From NCBI GenBank assembly GCA_002095305.1, contig MIEI01000008.1, positions 1 through 64,000 of the forward strand: 64,000 nt of DNA. Direction: 5' to 3'. Below are positions 38,162 through 48,327 of the stretch, one piece after another. Every line of letters starts with the position of its first letter. Position 1 is the stretch's first letter. Below the pieces are notes generated by a model, which was not told where the DNA came from, did not search any database, and worked only from the letters and a program-made list of their open reading frames with translations. This DNA comes from Pantoea brenneri. Lineage in GTDB: Bacteria; Pseudomonadota; Gammaproteobacteria; Enterobacterales; Enterobacteriaceae. The translations under genes and the position numbers were made by a program.

Positions 38162-39693
38162 ATGTTAATTGGAATACCCAAAGAACGATTGCCGGGCGAG
38201 TCACGTGTGGCCGCCACGCCGCAGACCGTTGGGCAACTGATCAAGCTGGGGTTTAGCGTCACGCTGGAACATGACGCGGGCCTCAGCGCCAGTTTCGATG
38301 ACGACAGCTACCTTGCGGCAGGCGCCACTCTCAGTGACACCCAGCAGGTCTGGCAGTCCGATATCGTGCTGAAAGTGAATGCACCGCTCGATGATGAGAT
38401 TGCGCTGACCCGGGCGGGCAGCACCCTGGTGAGTTTCATCTGGCCGGCACAGAATCCTGCGCTGCTGGAGAAACTGGCGGCGCGTCAGGTGACGGTGATG
38501 GCGATGGATTCCGTGCCGCGTATCTCGCGGGCGCAGTCGCTGGATGCCCTGAGTTCGATGGCTAACATTGCCGGTTATCGCGCGATTGTGGAAGCGGCCC
38601 ACCAGTTTGGCCGTTTCTTTACCGGTCAGATTACCGCAGCCGGTAAAGTGCCACCGGCCAAAGTGATGGTTATTGGTGCCGGCGTAGCCGGGCTGGCAGC
38701 GATCGGCGCGGCGGGCAGCTCGGCGCGATTGTCCGGGCATTTGATACCCGGCCGGAAGTGAAAGAGCAGGTGCAGAGTATGGGCGCCGAATTCCTCGAAC
38801 TCGATTTTGAAGAGGAAGCGGGCAGCGGCGATGGCTACGCCAAAGTGATGTCTGAAGCCTTCATCAAAGCCGAAATGGCGCTGTTCGCCAGCCAGGCGCA
38901 GGAAGTGGACATAATCGTCACCACCGCGCTGATCCCCGGCAAACCGGCTCCGACGCTGATTACCGAAGAGATGGTTGCCAGCATGAAGCCGGGCAGCGTC
39001 ATCGTCGATCTGGCGGCGCAAAACGGCGGCAACTGCGCTCTGACGGTCGCCGATCAGGTTACCGTTACCCCGAATGGCGTGAAGATTATCGGTTATACCG
39101 ATTTGCCCAGCCGCTTACCGACCCAGTCATCGCAGCTCTACGGTACCAACCTGGTCAACCTGATGAAGCTGTTATGCAAAGAGAAAAACGGCGAAATCAC
39201 CCTTGATTTCGACGATGTGGTGGTGCGCGGCGTTACGGTGATCCGTGAAGGCGAAGTGACCTGGCCAGCACCGCCGATTCAGGTCTCCGCTGCTCCGCAG
39301 GCCGCACCGGCTGCGGCAAAAGCGGTATCGACGGTCGAGAAAAAACCGGTTGCTGCCTGGCGTAAATATCTGCTGATCGCGCTGGCGATAGTGCTGTTTG
39401 CCTGCCTGGCCAACGTCGCGCCGAGTGATTTCCTGTCACACTTTACCGTCTTCGCGCTCTCCTGCGTGGTGGGCTACTACGTGGTGTGGAACGTCAGCCA
39501 TGCGCTGCATACGCCGCTGATGTCGGTCACCAATGCCATCTCCGGCATTATCGTCATCGGCGCGGTGTTGCAGATGGGGCACGGTGGCTGGGTGACGTTT
39601 ATCTCCTTTATTGCCGTGCTGATTGCCAGCATCAATATCTTTGGTGGCTTTACCGTCACCCAGCGCATGCTGAAAATGTTTCGTAAGGGGTAA
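38162..39693 (+). pseudogene. pntA: PntA, alpha subunit of the proton-translocating transhydrogenase, with a one-base deletion
   Basis: PntAB couples proton entry to NADPH formation from NADH. The frame from 38162 is normal through [19 protein letters not shown] (NAD-binding fold, about residue 186). It then shifts at 38718-38721: AGC-TCG-GCG is read where AGC-CTC-GGC would be expected, and translation stops at 38761. The +1 frame continues without a break as [20 protein letters not shown] to the normal C-terminus ([12 protein letters not shown]-like). Adding one base gives 510 codons, exactly the E. coli length. The remaining parts, including the membrane helices, look intact. Either a sequencing error or a real loss of function. 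Confidence 0.9.
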
Positions 39694-39696
39694 TTC

Positions 39697-41085
39697 ATGT
39701 CTGGCGGATTAGTAACTGCAGCCTATATCGTCGCTGCCATTCTGTTTATTTGTAGCCTCGCCGGTCTCTCGCGACATGAGACCTCTAAGCAGGGCAATAT
39801 TTTTGGTATCAGCGGCATGGCGATCGCACTGGTGGCCACCATTTTTGGGCCCGACAGCGGCAACGTGGTGTGGATCCTGGTGGCGATGGTGATCGGCGGG
39901 GCAATTGGCGTGCGTCTGGCGAAGAAGGTCGAAATGACCGAAATGCCGGAGCTGGTGGCAATTCTGCACAGCTTTGTCGGCCTGGCGGCGGTGCTGGTGG
40001 GCATCAACAGCTATATCGATCATGCGCCTGGCCTGCCGGCGGTGATGGAGAATATCCATCTGAGCGAAGTGTTTATCGGTTTCTTTATTGGCGCGGTGAC
40101 CTTTACCGGTTCGCTGGTGGCGTTTGGCAAGCTGTGCGGCAAGATCTCCTCGCGGCCGCTGGCGTTGCCGCATCGTCATAAGCTCAATCTGCTGGCGCTG
40201 GTGGTCTCGTTCCTGCTGCTGCTGTGGTTCGTTAACACCAGCAGTAGCGCGGCGCAGGTATTTGCACTGCTGTTGATGACCTTGATTGCGCTGGCGTTTG
40301 GCTGGCATCTGGTGGCGTCCATCGGCGGGGCAGATATGCCGGTGGTGGTGTCAATGCTCAACTCTTACTCCGGCTGGGCAGCTGCTGCAGCCGGCTTTAT
40401 GCTGAGCAATGACCTGCTGATTGTCACCGGTGCGCTGGTCGGCTCCTCCGGTGCGATCCTCTCTTACATTATGTGTAAGGCGATGAACCGTTCGTTTATC
40501 AGCGTGATTGCCGGCGGTTTTGGCAGTGAGACCAGCAGCGGTGATGACAGCGCCGCCGCGGGTGAACACCGTGAAATCAGCGCGGAAGAGACCGCAGAGA
40601 TGCTGAAAGCCTCTTCTTCGGTCATTATCACCCCTGGCTACGGTATGGCGGTGGCCCAGGCACAATACCCGGTGGCGGAAATCACCGCCAGGCTGCGTGC
40701 ACTCGGTATCAAAGTACGTTTTGGCATTCATCCGGTGGCTGGTCGCTTGCCCGGCCACATGAACGTACTACTGGCCGAAGCTAAAGTGCCGTATGACGTG
40801 GTGCTGGAGATGGATGAAATCAACGATGACTTCAGCGAAACCGATACGGTGCTGGTGATTGGCGCTAACGATACCGTCAACCCGGCGGCGCAGGAAGATC
40901 CGCGCAGTCCGATTGCCGGAATGCCGGTACTGGAAGTGTGGAAAGCGCACAACGTCATCGTGTTTAAACGCTCAATGAATACCGGCTATGCCGGAGTGCA
41001 GAACCCGCTGTTCTTTAAGGAGAATACCCAGATGCTGTTTGGCGATGCCAAAGCCAGCGTGGAAGCGATTCTGAAAGCGCTATAA
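39697..41085 (+). CDS. pntB: PntB, beta subunit of the proton-translocating transhydrogenase
   Basis: 462 residues, as in E. coli. Nine or so membrane helices are followed by the NADP-binding domain ([20 protein letters not shown] and [18 protein letters not shown]). It begins 3 bases after the pntA stop. It is intact, with no sign of decay, which speaks against long-standing loss of pntA. Confidence 0.95.
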   Translation: MSGGLVTAAYIVAAILFICSLAGLSRHETSKQGNIFGISGMAIALVATIFGPDSGNVVWILVAMVIGGAIGVRLAKKVEMTEMPELVAILHSFVGLAAVLVGINSYIDHAPGLPAVMENIHLSEVFIGFFIGAVTFTGSLVAFGKLCGKISSRPLALPHRHKLNLLALVVSFLLLLWFVNTSSSAAQVFALLLMTLIALAFGWHLVASIGGADMPVVVSMLNSYSGWAAAAAGFMLSNDLLIVTGALVGSSGAILSYIMCKAMNRSFISVIAGGFGSETSSGDDSAAAGEHREISAEETAEMLKASSSVIITPGYGMAVAQAQYPVAEITARLRALGIKVRFGIHPVAGRLPGHMNVLLAEAKVPYDVVLEMDEINDDFSETDTVLVIGANDTVNPAAQEDPRSPIAGMPVLEVWKAHNVIVFKRSMNTGYAGVQNPLFFKENTQMLFGDAKASVEAILKAL

Positions 41086-41112
41086 AAAAAAGGGCGGCTG
41101 ATTAGCCGCCCT
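41083..41112. terminator. Terminator between pntB and uspE
   Basis: AGGGCGGCT-GATT-AGCCGCCCT, a perfect 9-bp stem with eight T on the minus strand (for uspE) and a weak TTATT on the plus strand (for pntB). Confidence 0.85.
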
Positions 41113-41127
41113 TATTACTGAGCAGGA

Positions 41128-42084
41128 TTACTCCTCCTCATCCTCTTCATCATCCAGATCGATCGGCGATTTAAAATCATCAGGTTTAATTGCCAGCAGA
41201 TCGCAACGCAGATGATCAATCACCTGTTCTGCCGTATTGCCGAGAAACGCGGCCGACAAACCGGTACGTCCGATCGTTCCCAGCACTACCACACCCGCGC
41301 CGAGGTGCACCGCCAGGTCAGGAATCACCTCTTCAGGCAAACCCTTAGCAACATGGGTGAACTCTTCACCAATGGAAAATTTCTGTCGCAGTGCTTTCAT
41401 CGCCACCAGATGCTGGCCGCGAATGGCGTCGTTGTAGACGCTCGGATCAAAATCGGGCAGCTCGATAGCAATATTGATTGGGGTGATAGGGTAGGCGCCA
41501 ACCAGATGGACTTCAGTATGATTCACGGTTTCGGCCAGCTTAACCGTTTCACGGATCAGCTTCTGATTCAGGCCATCATGATGCGGCTCTTCACTGGCGA
41601 GGTTCACCGCCACAATCGCTTTACCGCCTTCCGGCCACGGCTGATCTTTCACCATCCACACCGGGCACGGGCATTTACGCAGCAGATGCCAGTCTGTCGG
41701 GGTAAAAATCACCGACTCCAGCCGATCGTGCTGGTGCGCCATTTTCAGCACTAAATCATGCTGGTGGGCTAACACTTCCTGAATGATGGCTTCATAGGGA
41801 CGGTTGTGCCAGATGACCTTGATTTCGATCTCGACACCGGCATCCAGGTAAGCGTGTGCCTGTTCGCGAATCCACTCGGTGCGCTGGCTGATTACGCCCT
41901 GACGCATTGAGGCGCGTTCATCAGGCGACAGCAGGGTGGTCATCTCATAGGAGAAATCATAGATAGGCAGAAAAGCTTTGATTTTGCCGCCGATGAATTG
42001 ATTGAGATAGACCGCACGCCGCAGCGCAGGCTGGTCGTCTTGCTGGGCATCGATCGCGACCAGAATATTTTGGTACTGGGACAT
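41128..42084 (-). CDS. uspE: UspE, tandem-domain universal stress protein
   Basis: 318 residues in two Usp domains (about 1-150 and 155-300), with [20 protein letters not shown]-type sequence and the C-terminal [20 protein letters not shown]. It matches E. coli UspE (316), which acts in DNA-damage tolerance, motility and aggregation. It ends in a run of Asp and Glu. As in E. coli it is next to fnr. Confidence 0.94.
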   Translation of the reverse strand: MSQYQNILVAIDAQQDDQPALRRAVYLNQFIGGKIKAFLPIYDFSYEMTTLLSPDERASMRQGVISQRTEWIREQAHAYLDAGVEIEIKVIWHNRPYEAIIQEVLAHQHDLVLKMAHQHDRLESVIFTPTDWHLLRKCPCPVWMVKDQPWPEGGKAIVAVNLASEEPHHDGLNQKLIRETVKLAETVNHTEVHLVGAYPITPINIAIELPDFDPSVYNDAIRGQHLVAMKALRQKFSIGEEFTHVAKGLPEEVIPDLAVHLGAGVVVLGTIGRTGLSAAFLGNTAEQVIDHLRCDLLAIKPDDFKSPIDLDDEEDEEE

Positions 42085-42201
42085 GAGGAACTCTCCTTAA
42101 ACCAAAGCGACTGGATTAAAGATAGCCTATGTTGCACAGCGGAAGAAGTGAAAAAGTTGCTGCCGGATCAATAAAATAACAATTATTAATCCGGCCGGCG
42201 A

Positions 42202-42954
42202 TCAGGCAGCCTGATGGCTCTGACCCGCTAACTCTTCCAGTAAGGCGTGGTTCTCAATAGTAATATATTTACCCTTCACCGCCAGCATGCCCGATTTCTG
42301 GAACCGGCCCAGCAGACGGCTGATAGTTTCGACCGTTAAGCCGAGATAATTACCGATATCGCCACGGGTCATGGTGAGACGGAATTCGCGCTGAGAGAAT
42401 CCACGCTGACCAAAGCGGCGTGACAGATTCCAGATAAAGGCGGCCAGACGCTCTTCGGCATTTTTCTTCGACAGCAGTAAAATCATGTCCTGATCGCCTT
42501 TGATCTCACCACTCATCAGACGCATCATCTGCTGACGCAGGGCCGGCATTTTGCCTGACAGATCGTCCAGCGTTTCGAACGGAATTTCACAGACCATTGC
42601 GGTTTCCAGCGCCTGAGCAAAGCTTGGATGGCTGGCACCCATGATCGCATCAAAGCCGACCAGGTCGCCGGCCAGATGGAAACCGGTAATCTGCTCATCG
42701 CCCTGTTCGGTGATGGTATAGCTTTTAATGGTACCGGAACGGATGGCATAAAGTGACTTAAGCTCGTCACCCGCTTTGAAAAGGGTTTGCCCTTTCTGAA
42801 TAGGTTTTTTACGCTCAATGATATTGTCGAGCTGGTCCAGCTCATGTTCATTTAGCGTAAACGGGATGCAGAGCTGACTGATGCTGCAATCCTGGCAGTG
42901 AATGGCACAACCGCCCGACTGAATACGACGAATGCTGCGTTTTTCAGGGATCAT
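42202..42954 (-). CDS. fnr: FNR, oxygen-responsive global regulator
   Basis: 250 residues with very high resemblance to E. coli FNR. The [4Fe-4S] ligands Cys20, Cys23 and Cys29 are present ([14 protein letters not shown]), and the fourth lies in MVCEIPF near residue 122. The recognition helix is [12 protein letters not shown]. It activates anaerobic and represses aerobic genes, so it should control fnrS in this same window. An FNR box overlaps its own promoter region. Confidence 0.96.
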   Translation of the reverse strand: MIPEKRSIRRIQSGGCAIHCQDCSISQLCIPFTLNEHELDQLDNIIERKKPIQKGQTLFKAGDELKSLYAIRSGTIKSYTITEQGDEQITGFHLAGDLVGFDAIMGASHPSFAQALETAMVCEIPFETLDDLSGKMPALRQQMMRLMSGEIKGDQDMILLLSKKNAEERLAAFIWNLSRRFGQRGFSQREFRLTMTRGDIGNYLGLTVETISRLLGRFQKSGMLAVKGKYITIENHALLEELAGQSHQAA

Positions 42955-43267
42955 AATGGTTTGCTCGACGATAATTGACTGGTGTCAATTTTAACATTTT
43001 TTGTGCTGAAGGGAACTCATCCGAGCAGTTTTAGGCGCACAAAAAGTATGGACGTCAGACCGGGCACCAAACATAGCTGTGACGGGCTTCTCAGAATGCC
43101 AAAATGGCTACTGTCACGAAAAGTTGCCGCTTTTTGATCTAAAACCTGAATTGTCTGATACAAAAAATCACCAAAAACAGGGTTAGCGCAGTGCCGTTAG
43201 CTTTTGCTACGCTTTCACCCTAAGCCTGTTTTGCCCTCCATCAATTTTAATCAGGTGTGAGAAAACC
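42955..43267. other. 313-bp divergent region fnr/ydaL
   Basis: Contains the FNR box at 42975-42988 and, at its right end, the ydaL leader. I saw no other palindrome with confidence and no small RNA. The E. coli neighbours ogt and abg are absent here. Confidence 0.45.
42975..42988 (-). promoter_or_regulatory. FNR box of the fnr promoter
   Basis: TTGAC-TGGT-GTCAA is a perfect palindrome differing from TTGAT-N4-ATCAA at two symmetric positions. It lies 21 bp before the fnr start, suited to negative autoregulation as known in E. coli. Confidence 0.75.
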
Positions 43268-43834
43268 ATGAACCTTGATGATAACGATCTTTTTCGAGAC
43301 GCCATGGGAGATGTCACTCCGTTAAAAGACACTACCAGCACCTTATGGCTCAAATCGCCTTCAACCAAAGCGCCGCGCCATCCACCGCGCGATCCTGAAC
43401 AGGAGAATTTCCTGACCCGTGGCTATCTGGATATCGTGCCGCTGAACACGCCGCTGGAATACAAGGCTGATGGCATACAGCAGGGCGTGCTGGATAAACT
43501 GCGCAAAGGGGAGTACCGGCTGGATGCAAGCCTGAATCTGCTGCGGCAGCCGGTGGAAACCTGCCGCCAGGCGCTGTTCAATTTTATGGTGCAGGCGCAC
43601 AAGCAGGGATTGCGCAATCTGCTGATCATTCACGGCAAAGGCCGCGACGATGAGTCGCATGCCAATATTGTGCGCAGCTATCTGGCGCGCTGGCTGACCC
43701 AGTTTGACGATGTACAGACCTTCTGCGCTGCCCAGGCGCAACATGGCGGCGCGGGGGCGCTGTATGTTGGCCTGCGTAAAACCGATAAAGCGCGGCTGGA
43801 TAACCGTGAGCGGCATGCTAAACGCAGCCGCTAG
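43268..43834 (+). CDS. ydaL: YdaL, Smr-domain protein
   Basis: 188 residues: an N-terminal extension and a C-terminal Smr domain (about 85-175) with the signatures LNLLRQPVETCRQALFNF, LIIHGKGRD and HANIVRSYLARWL, matching E. coli YdaL (187), which has DNA endonuclease activity. Its stop overlaps the convergent LysR gene by 4 bp. Confidence 0.92.
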   Translation: MNLDDNDLFRDAMGDVTPLKDTTSTLWLKSPSTKAPRHPPRDPEQENFLTRGYLDIVPLNTPLEYKADGIQQGVLDKLRKGEYRLDASLNLLRQPVETCRQALFNFMVQAHKQGLRNLLIIHGKGRDDESHANIVRSYLARWLTQFDDVQTFCAAQAQHGGAGALYVGLRKTDKARLDNRERHAKRSR

Positions 43835-44751
43835 CTGTGGAATTTGCGCATGGTTGACATCAGCACTTCGGCGCTCAGGCTGAGCTGACTGCCGGTGCGG
43901 GTAATAATCCCTACCGGCTCGCCCGGACCGGATGAGTTAATCGGCAGAGCGCAGACCGCATTGTGGCTAAGGTCTTCTTTAATTGCGCCGGAAGGCACAA
44001 ACCAGATGTAGTCGTAACGCAACGCCAGTTGCCGCGCCAGCGAGGTCGAAGAGGTCTCAATACAGTGGGGCGGCAGCGAACAACCCTGTTCGTCGAGCAT
44101 CTGCTGCGCTATACGGCGCGGTGCGGTGCCTTCAGGCGAGATCACCACCGGCCACTGCATGGCACGCGACAGGGTGACGTTGTCACTTAAGAGCGGGTGT
44201 TCCGGACGCACCACCAGCTTGAGCGATTCAAGAAACAGCAGTTCATAGGTCAGCCCGGTCATCATTTCACTGTCGGCCATCCGGCCAACGCCAATATCGA
44301 ACTCACCGGCCCGTAACCCTGCCAGCAGCACATTATTATGTAAGGTCGCCACCTGAATGGTGGTATTGGGTTGCAGCTGATGAAACCGGTCCAGGATCTG
44401 CGGCAACATGCCCATTGCGGCGGTGGTCAGCGCGCCCAGCCGGATAATGGCCGGCTGATCGGCAGGCTGCTCATTAAAGCTTTGTCCGGCGTGGTTGAGC
44501 GCGTCAAGTACCCGCACCGCATGCGTCAGGAACTGTTCACCCATTGTGGTGAGTTGCGCGCCGAGCCGGCCACGCTCAAACAGCCTGACGCCGGTCAGCT
44601 CTTCCAGTTCATTAAGGGTTTTTGACAGGGCAGGCTGGCTCAGGCTAAGCGTTTCGGCCGCCCGGCCCAGCGTGCCTTGCTGCGCGACCGCAACAAAGGT
44701 ATGTAAATGGCGCAAGCGAATGCGCTGATTGAAAAGGATATTTTTTTCCAT
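43831..44751 (-). CDS. LysR-family regulator, PcaQ-like
   Basis: 306 residues: an N-terminal winged helix-turn-helix (LRHLHTFVAVAQQGTLGRAA ... LSQPALSKTLNELEEL) and an effector domain with IRLGALTTAAMGMLPQIL. The sequence is of the type annotated as PcaQ, activator of protocatechuate genes, though no such ring-cleavage genes are near. It is divergent from the transporter-ydcJ pair and probably controls it with a small carboxylate as inducer. Confidence 0.82.
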   Translation of the reverse strand: MEKNILFNQRIRLRHLHTFVAVAQQGTLGRAAETLSLSQPALSKTLNELEELTGVRLFERGRLGAQLTTMGEQFLTHAVRVLDALNHAGQSFNEQPADQPAIIRLGALTTAAMGMLPQILDRFHQLQPNTTIQVATLHNNVLLAGLRAGEFDIGVGRMADSEMMTGLTYELLFLESLKLVVRPEHPLLSDNVTLSRAMQWPVVISPEGTAPRRIAQQMLDEQGCSLPPHCIETSSTSLARQLALRYDYIWFVPSGAIKEDLSHNAVCALPINSSGPGEPVGIITRTGSQLSLSAEVLMSTMRKFHS

Positions 44752-45074
44752 CCCTTAAACTTAATGAGGATCACCGGTAACAGGCAACCATTTAAAATGG
44801 ATTTTGTTAACTTAGCTGCAAAATTATATTAACAAATATCGCGGTGCAACCATCTCGCCAGGTAAGCCGCTGAAAAGAAACGTGTCATATGGGAATGCGG
44901 CCAGCAGGCCAGCCAGCAGGGCAACCGCAGATCAACGGGTTAGCGATTAAAAGTTGAATAATTCTCAATATCATATAAAAATCTGACGTCTTAACGTTAA
45001 CGATCGGCTATCATTGGCGCCGTTTTTTTTACTAAATCTGATGTCCGATGGCGGGTGCCCGAGAGGAGTTTTCA
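44752..45074. promoter_or_regulatory. Divergent promoter region of the LysR gene and the MFS transporter
   Basis: 323 bp of AT-rich DNA without coding potential. The inverted repeat TTTGTTAA (44803-44810) and TTAACAAA (44829-44836), 18 bases apart, lies near the LysR start and may be its operator. CTTAACGTTAACG near 44990 is a second palindromic element. GAGAGGAG marks the transporter start. Confidence 0.5.
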
Positions 45075-46409
45075 TTGACCAGCGTAGAGGCGGTAGATGT
45101 ACGCCAGCTCATTAACCAGCAGGCGCTGAGTCGCTGGCAAAAGCGGTTAATCGCGCTCTGCTTTATTGTGGTGGCGCTTGATGGCATGGACATCGCTATT
45201 ATGGGCTTTATTGCGCCGACCCTCAAAACCGCGTGGGGCGTCAGCAACCATCAGCTGGGGATGGTGATCAGTGCCGCACTGATTGGCCTGGCGCTCGGCG
45301 CGATGGTAGCCGGCCCGCTAGCCGACCGCTACGGCCGGCGGATGATGATTATTCTTAGCGTCTTCTTTTTTGGCCTCTGGACGCTGGCAACCGCGCTGTC
45401 GCAAAACATCGAACAGATGATGCTGTTCCGCTTCCTCACCGGGCTGGGGCTGGGCGCAGCGATGCCAAACGTCGGCACGCTGGTGGCTGAATACGCGCCA
45501 GAACGACGTCGGGCGTTCATCATCACCGTGGTATTTTGCGGCTTTACCTTTGGCGCGGCCAGCGGGGGATTTGCTGCCTCGTGGCTGTTACTGCGTTACA
45601 ACTGGCACTCAGTGCTGCTGCTCGGCGGGATCCTGCCGCTGCTGGTCCTGCCGTGTTTGATCCGCGGGCTGCCGGAATCGGTGCGCTTCCTGATTAGCCG
45701 CGGCGCGCCTGCGGCACGAATTCACGCTATCGTTGACCGGATGATGCCGGGCGTCACGCAGCCGGATAGCGCGTTTCATGCGCCTGAAGCCAGCGTTGCC
45801 ACGCGCGGGGCGATCGCGACCGTGCTGTCGCGCAGCTACCTGTTTGGCAGCACTATGCTGTGGGGCGGCTACTTCATGGGGCTGTTTCTGGTCTACCTGA
45901 TTGGCAGCTGGCTGCCGTCGCTGGTCAATACGCTGGGGATGTCGGTTACTGAAGCCGCGATTATCACCGCGATGTATCAGGCTGGCGGGACGCTGGGTTC
46001 GCTGTTTGCCGGCTGGCTGATGGATCGCTTTAATGCCAACCTGGCACTGGCGGCGATCTACTTTTGTGGCGGGCTGTTTATCGTCGCGCTGGGGTACTCT
46101 CCGGCGGAGGTGGGCATCATGAGCGGCATCGCCTTCTGTAGCGGCTTCTGTTTCAACGGTGCCAATACCGGGATGAATGCGCTGTCCGCCAGCTATTATC
46201 CGACGCATGCCCGCGCCACCGGCTCCAGCTGGATGCATGGCGTCGGCCGCGTCGGCGCAATTCTCAGCGCATTTGTCGGAGCAGAAATGCTGTCACTCGG
46301 CTGGTCGTTCAGCTTTATTTTTCTGCTGCTGGCCATTCCGGCGGTGGTCACTACCCTGATGCTGCTGCTAAAAAACCGCTACGGCTTTAAGCCGATCACA
46401 AATTCGTGA
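45075..46409 (+). CDS. MFS transporter, aromatic acid:H+ symporter (AAHS/PcaK) type
   Basis: 444 residues with 12 membrane helices. The first helix has the DGMDIAIMGF motif of AAHS proteins, and GPLADRYGRR is the MFS loop 2-3 signature. The family imports 4-hydroxybenzoate, protocatechuate or similar acids; the actual substrate here is unknown and could be a dicarboxylate linked to YdcJ. The start is TTG at 45075 with AGGAG 6 bases before; the ATG at 45048 has no such site. Confidence 0.85.
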   Translation: MTSVEAVDVRQLINQQALSRWQKRLIALCFIVVALDGMDIAIMGFIAPTLKTAWGVSNHQLGMVISAALIGLALGAMVAGPLADRYGRRMMIILSVFFFGLWTLATALSQNIEQMMLFRFLTGLGLGAAMPNVGTLVAEYAPERRRAFIITVVFCGFTFGAASGGFAASWLLLRYNWHSVLLLGGILPLLVLPCLIRGLPESVRFLISRGAPAARIHAIVDRMMPGVTQPDSAFHAPEASVATRGAIATVLSRSYLFGSTMLWGGYFMGLFLVYLIGSWLPSLVNTLGMSVTEAAIITAMYQAGGTLGSLFAGWLMDRFNANLALAAIYFCGGLFIVALGYSPAEVGIMSGIAFCSGFCFNGANTGMNALSASYYPTHARATGSSWMHGVGRVGAILSAFVGAEMLSLGWSFSFIFLLLAIPAVVTTLMLLLKNRYGFKPITNS

Positions 46410-46476
46410 TTTTTTCCGCTGGCGCCAATCCGTTGCATTACATTAGCAGCAACGCTCACGGTGTCAGGTGGAACAG

Positions 46477-47820
46477 ATGGACAACTTTCTCACTGCGGAT
46501 GCAATCCGCACCCGCTTCTCTCAGGCGATGTCCGCCATGTATCAGCAGGAAGTGCCGCAATACGGCACGCTGATGCAGTTGGTGATGGCGGTTAACGACC
46601 GCACGCTGGAATCAGAACCCGCACTGAAAGATCGTCTGGCAGCGGCGGATGAACTCAGCCGGCTCAATATTGAACGTCACGGTGCCATCCGGGTCGGCAG
46701 CGCCAGCGAACTCGCCACGCTGCGGCAGATGTTTGCGGTGATGGGGATGTATCCGGTCGGCTATTACGATCTCTCCCAGGCCGGCGTGCCGGTGCATTCC
46801 ACCGCGTTCCGGCCGGTCGACGAAGCTGCCCTGCGGCGTAATCCTTTCCGCGTCTTTACCTCACTGTTACGACTGGAGCTGATAGAAGAGCCTGAGCTGC
46901 GTGAAAGGGCGGCGGCGATTCTGGCGGCGCGCGATATCTTCACGCCGCGCTGTCGGCAACTGCTGCAGCTACATCAGCAGCAGGGTGGATTCACCGCCCC
47001 GCAGGCGGCGGAGTTTGTCACCGAAGCACTGGAAACTTTCCGCTGGCACGCCCACAGCAGCGTCGATAGCCAGACCTATCAGGCATTGAATCAGCAGCAC
47101 CGGCTGATTGCTGACGTGGTCTGTTTCCCCGGCTGTCACATTAACCATCTCACTCCCCGCACGCTGGATATCGATCGGGTGCAGCAACTGATGCCGTCGC
47201 GCGGAATCGAACCGAAAACCCTGATTGAAGGACCACCGCGTCGTCAGGTGCCAATTCTGTTACGCCAGACCAGTTTCAAGGCGCTGGAGGAAGCGATCAC
47301 CTTTCGGGATGGTCATAAGGGCACCCACACCGCGCGCTTTGGTGAAATCGAGCAGCGCGGTGCAGCGCTGACGCCGAAGGGCCGGGCGCTGTATGACCGT
47401 TTGCTGCATCAGGCGGGCAGCGGTCAGGATAACCAGCAGCATCAGCAGCATCTGAGCGATGTGTTCCGGGATTTTCCAGACGATGAGCAGACGCTGCGTC
47501 AGCAGGAGCTGGCGTGGTTCCATTACCGGCTTAGCGAAAAGGGGATGGCGAGCCCGCCAGCCCGTGGTGAGACGCTCGACAGCCTGATTGCTGAGGGACG
47601 AATCATTGCAGAACCGATTATCTATGAGGATTTTTTGCCGGTCAGCGCCGCGGGCATCTTTCAGTCAAACCTTGGCGATCACGCACAGGTCTGGTCGGCA
47701 GGCCAGGCCAGCCGGGAAGCGTTTGAAACGGCGCTGGGCAGTGCGGTGGTGGACGAGATGGCACTGTATGCGGAGCGTCAGCAACGCTCGCTGGCACGCT
47801 GTGGCGTGGTGACTTTATAG
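46477..47820 (+). CDS. ydcJ: YdcJ, 2-oxoadipate dioxygenase/decarboxylase family (HglS type)
   Basis: 447 residues, equal to E. coli YdcJ (DUF1338). The conserved metal-site stretches NIERHGAIRVGS, CHINHLTPRTLDID and ARFGEIEQRG are present. A Pseudomonas relative (HglS) turns 2-oxoadipate into 2-hydroxyglutarate with O2 in lysine breakdown; the same reaction is inferred here. The frame runs to a GTG at 46468, but AGGTGG lies 5 bases before the ATG at 46477. It lies 67 bp after the transporter gene, so the two are probably one operon. Confidence 0.9.
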   Translation: MDNFLTADAIRTRFSQAMSAMYQQEVPQYGTLMQLVMAVNDRTLESEPALKDRLAAADELSRLNIERHGAIRVGSASELATLRQMFAVMGMYPVGYYDLSQAGVPVHSTAFRPVDEAALRRNPFRVFTSLLRLELIEEPELRERAAAILAARDIFTPRCRQLLQLHQQQGGFTAPQAAEFVTEALETFRWHAHSSVDSQTYQALNQQHRLIADVVCFPGCHINHLTPRTLDIDRVQQLMPSRGIEPKTLIEGPPRRQVPILLRQTSFKALEEAITFRDGHKGTHTARFGEIEQRGAALTPKGRALYDRLLHQAGSGQDNQQHQQHLSDVFRDFPDDEQTLRQQELAWFHYRLSEKGMASPPARGETLDSLIAEGRIIAEPIIYEDFLPVSAAGIFQSNLGDHAQVWSAGQASREAFETALGSAVVDEMALYAERQQRSLARCGVVTL

Positions 47821-48327
47821 CCCATGCCGTCGCAACAGGGCAATTATCCCGCCACGATAGCAGCCTCCTTCAGCGGCGATTATATTATCGCCGCTGAAGG
47901 GTGTTAGTACGAAACGGGATAGAATTACGTGCGCGCCGGGCTTAATAAGCTGAGCCGGACTGGCGCACAGTAATCGGAGAGGTGTTCCCTGATGCTGGTG
48001 CGAAACTAATAAATTAGTATTAACGATACGGTCGATGAACAGCAGAAGAGGATCTGCGCTACGCCGTTATGATTTGTTGTAATTATCTGTGTGCAGTCTT
48101 CTTTTTTGCTGTCTTCCCGCAGGATAACAGAGCCGGCAGGTGCCGGTGCAGGCTGGAAAGCGTAAGCAAATATAATCAAAAACCCTTCTGTTGCCTATTC
48201 AAACCTTTTGATGAAGTTGTTCAGTCCTTTGCTACAACCTTCGGCATAATCTGCAAATCCGCCTCAGACATAGACATTGTCTCAAGGCCTGCAAATAATG
48301 GAGTGTCGTTAGAACAGGGATACAGGA
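47821..48327. other. 507-bp gap between ydcJ and the carboxylesterase gene
   Basis: AT-rich and without a convincing gene. It holds the 14-bp stem at 47867-47900, a short hairpin CCGGCA-GG-TGCCGG near 48133, and presumably the esterase promoter. A 100-codon frame at 48069-48371 lacks a good start site and is rejected. Confidence 0.5.
47867..47900. repeat. Perfect 14-bp hairpin after ydcJ
   Basis: CCTTCAGCGGCGAT and ATCGCCGCTGAAGG around the loop TATATT. It probably ends or stabilises the ydcJ transcript, but there is no T-run on either side. Confidence 0.65.

Noticed and set aside
42990-43260. McaS small RNA upstream of ydaL (its E. coli location)
   Set aside because: Neither the McaS sequence as I recall it nor a terminator with a T-run is present in this gap.
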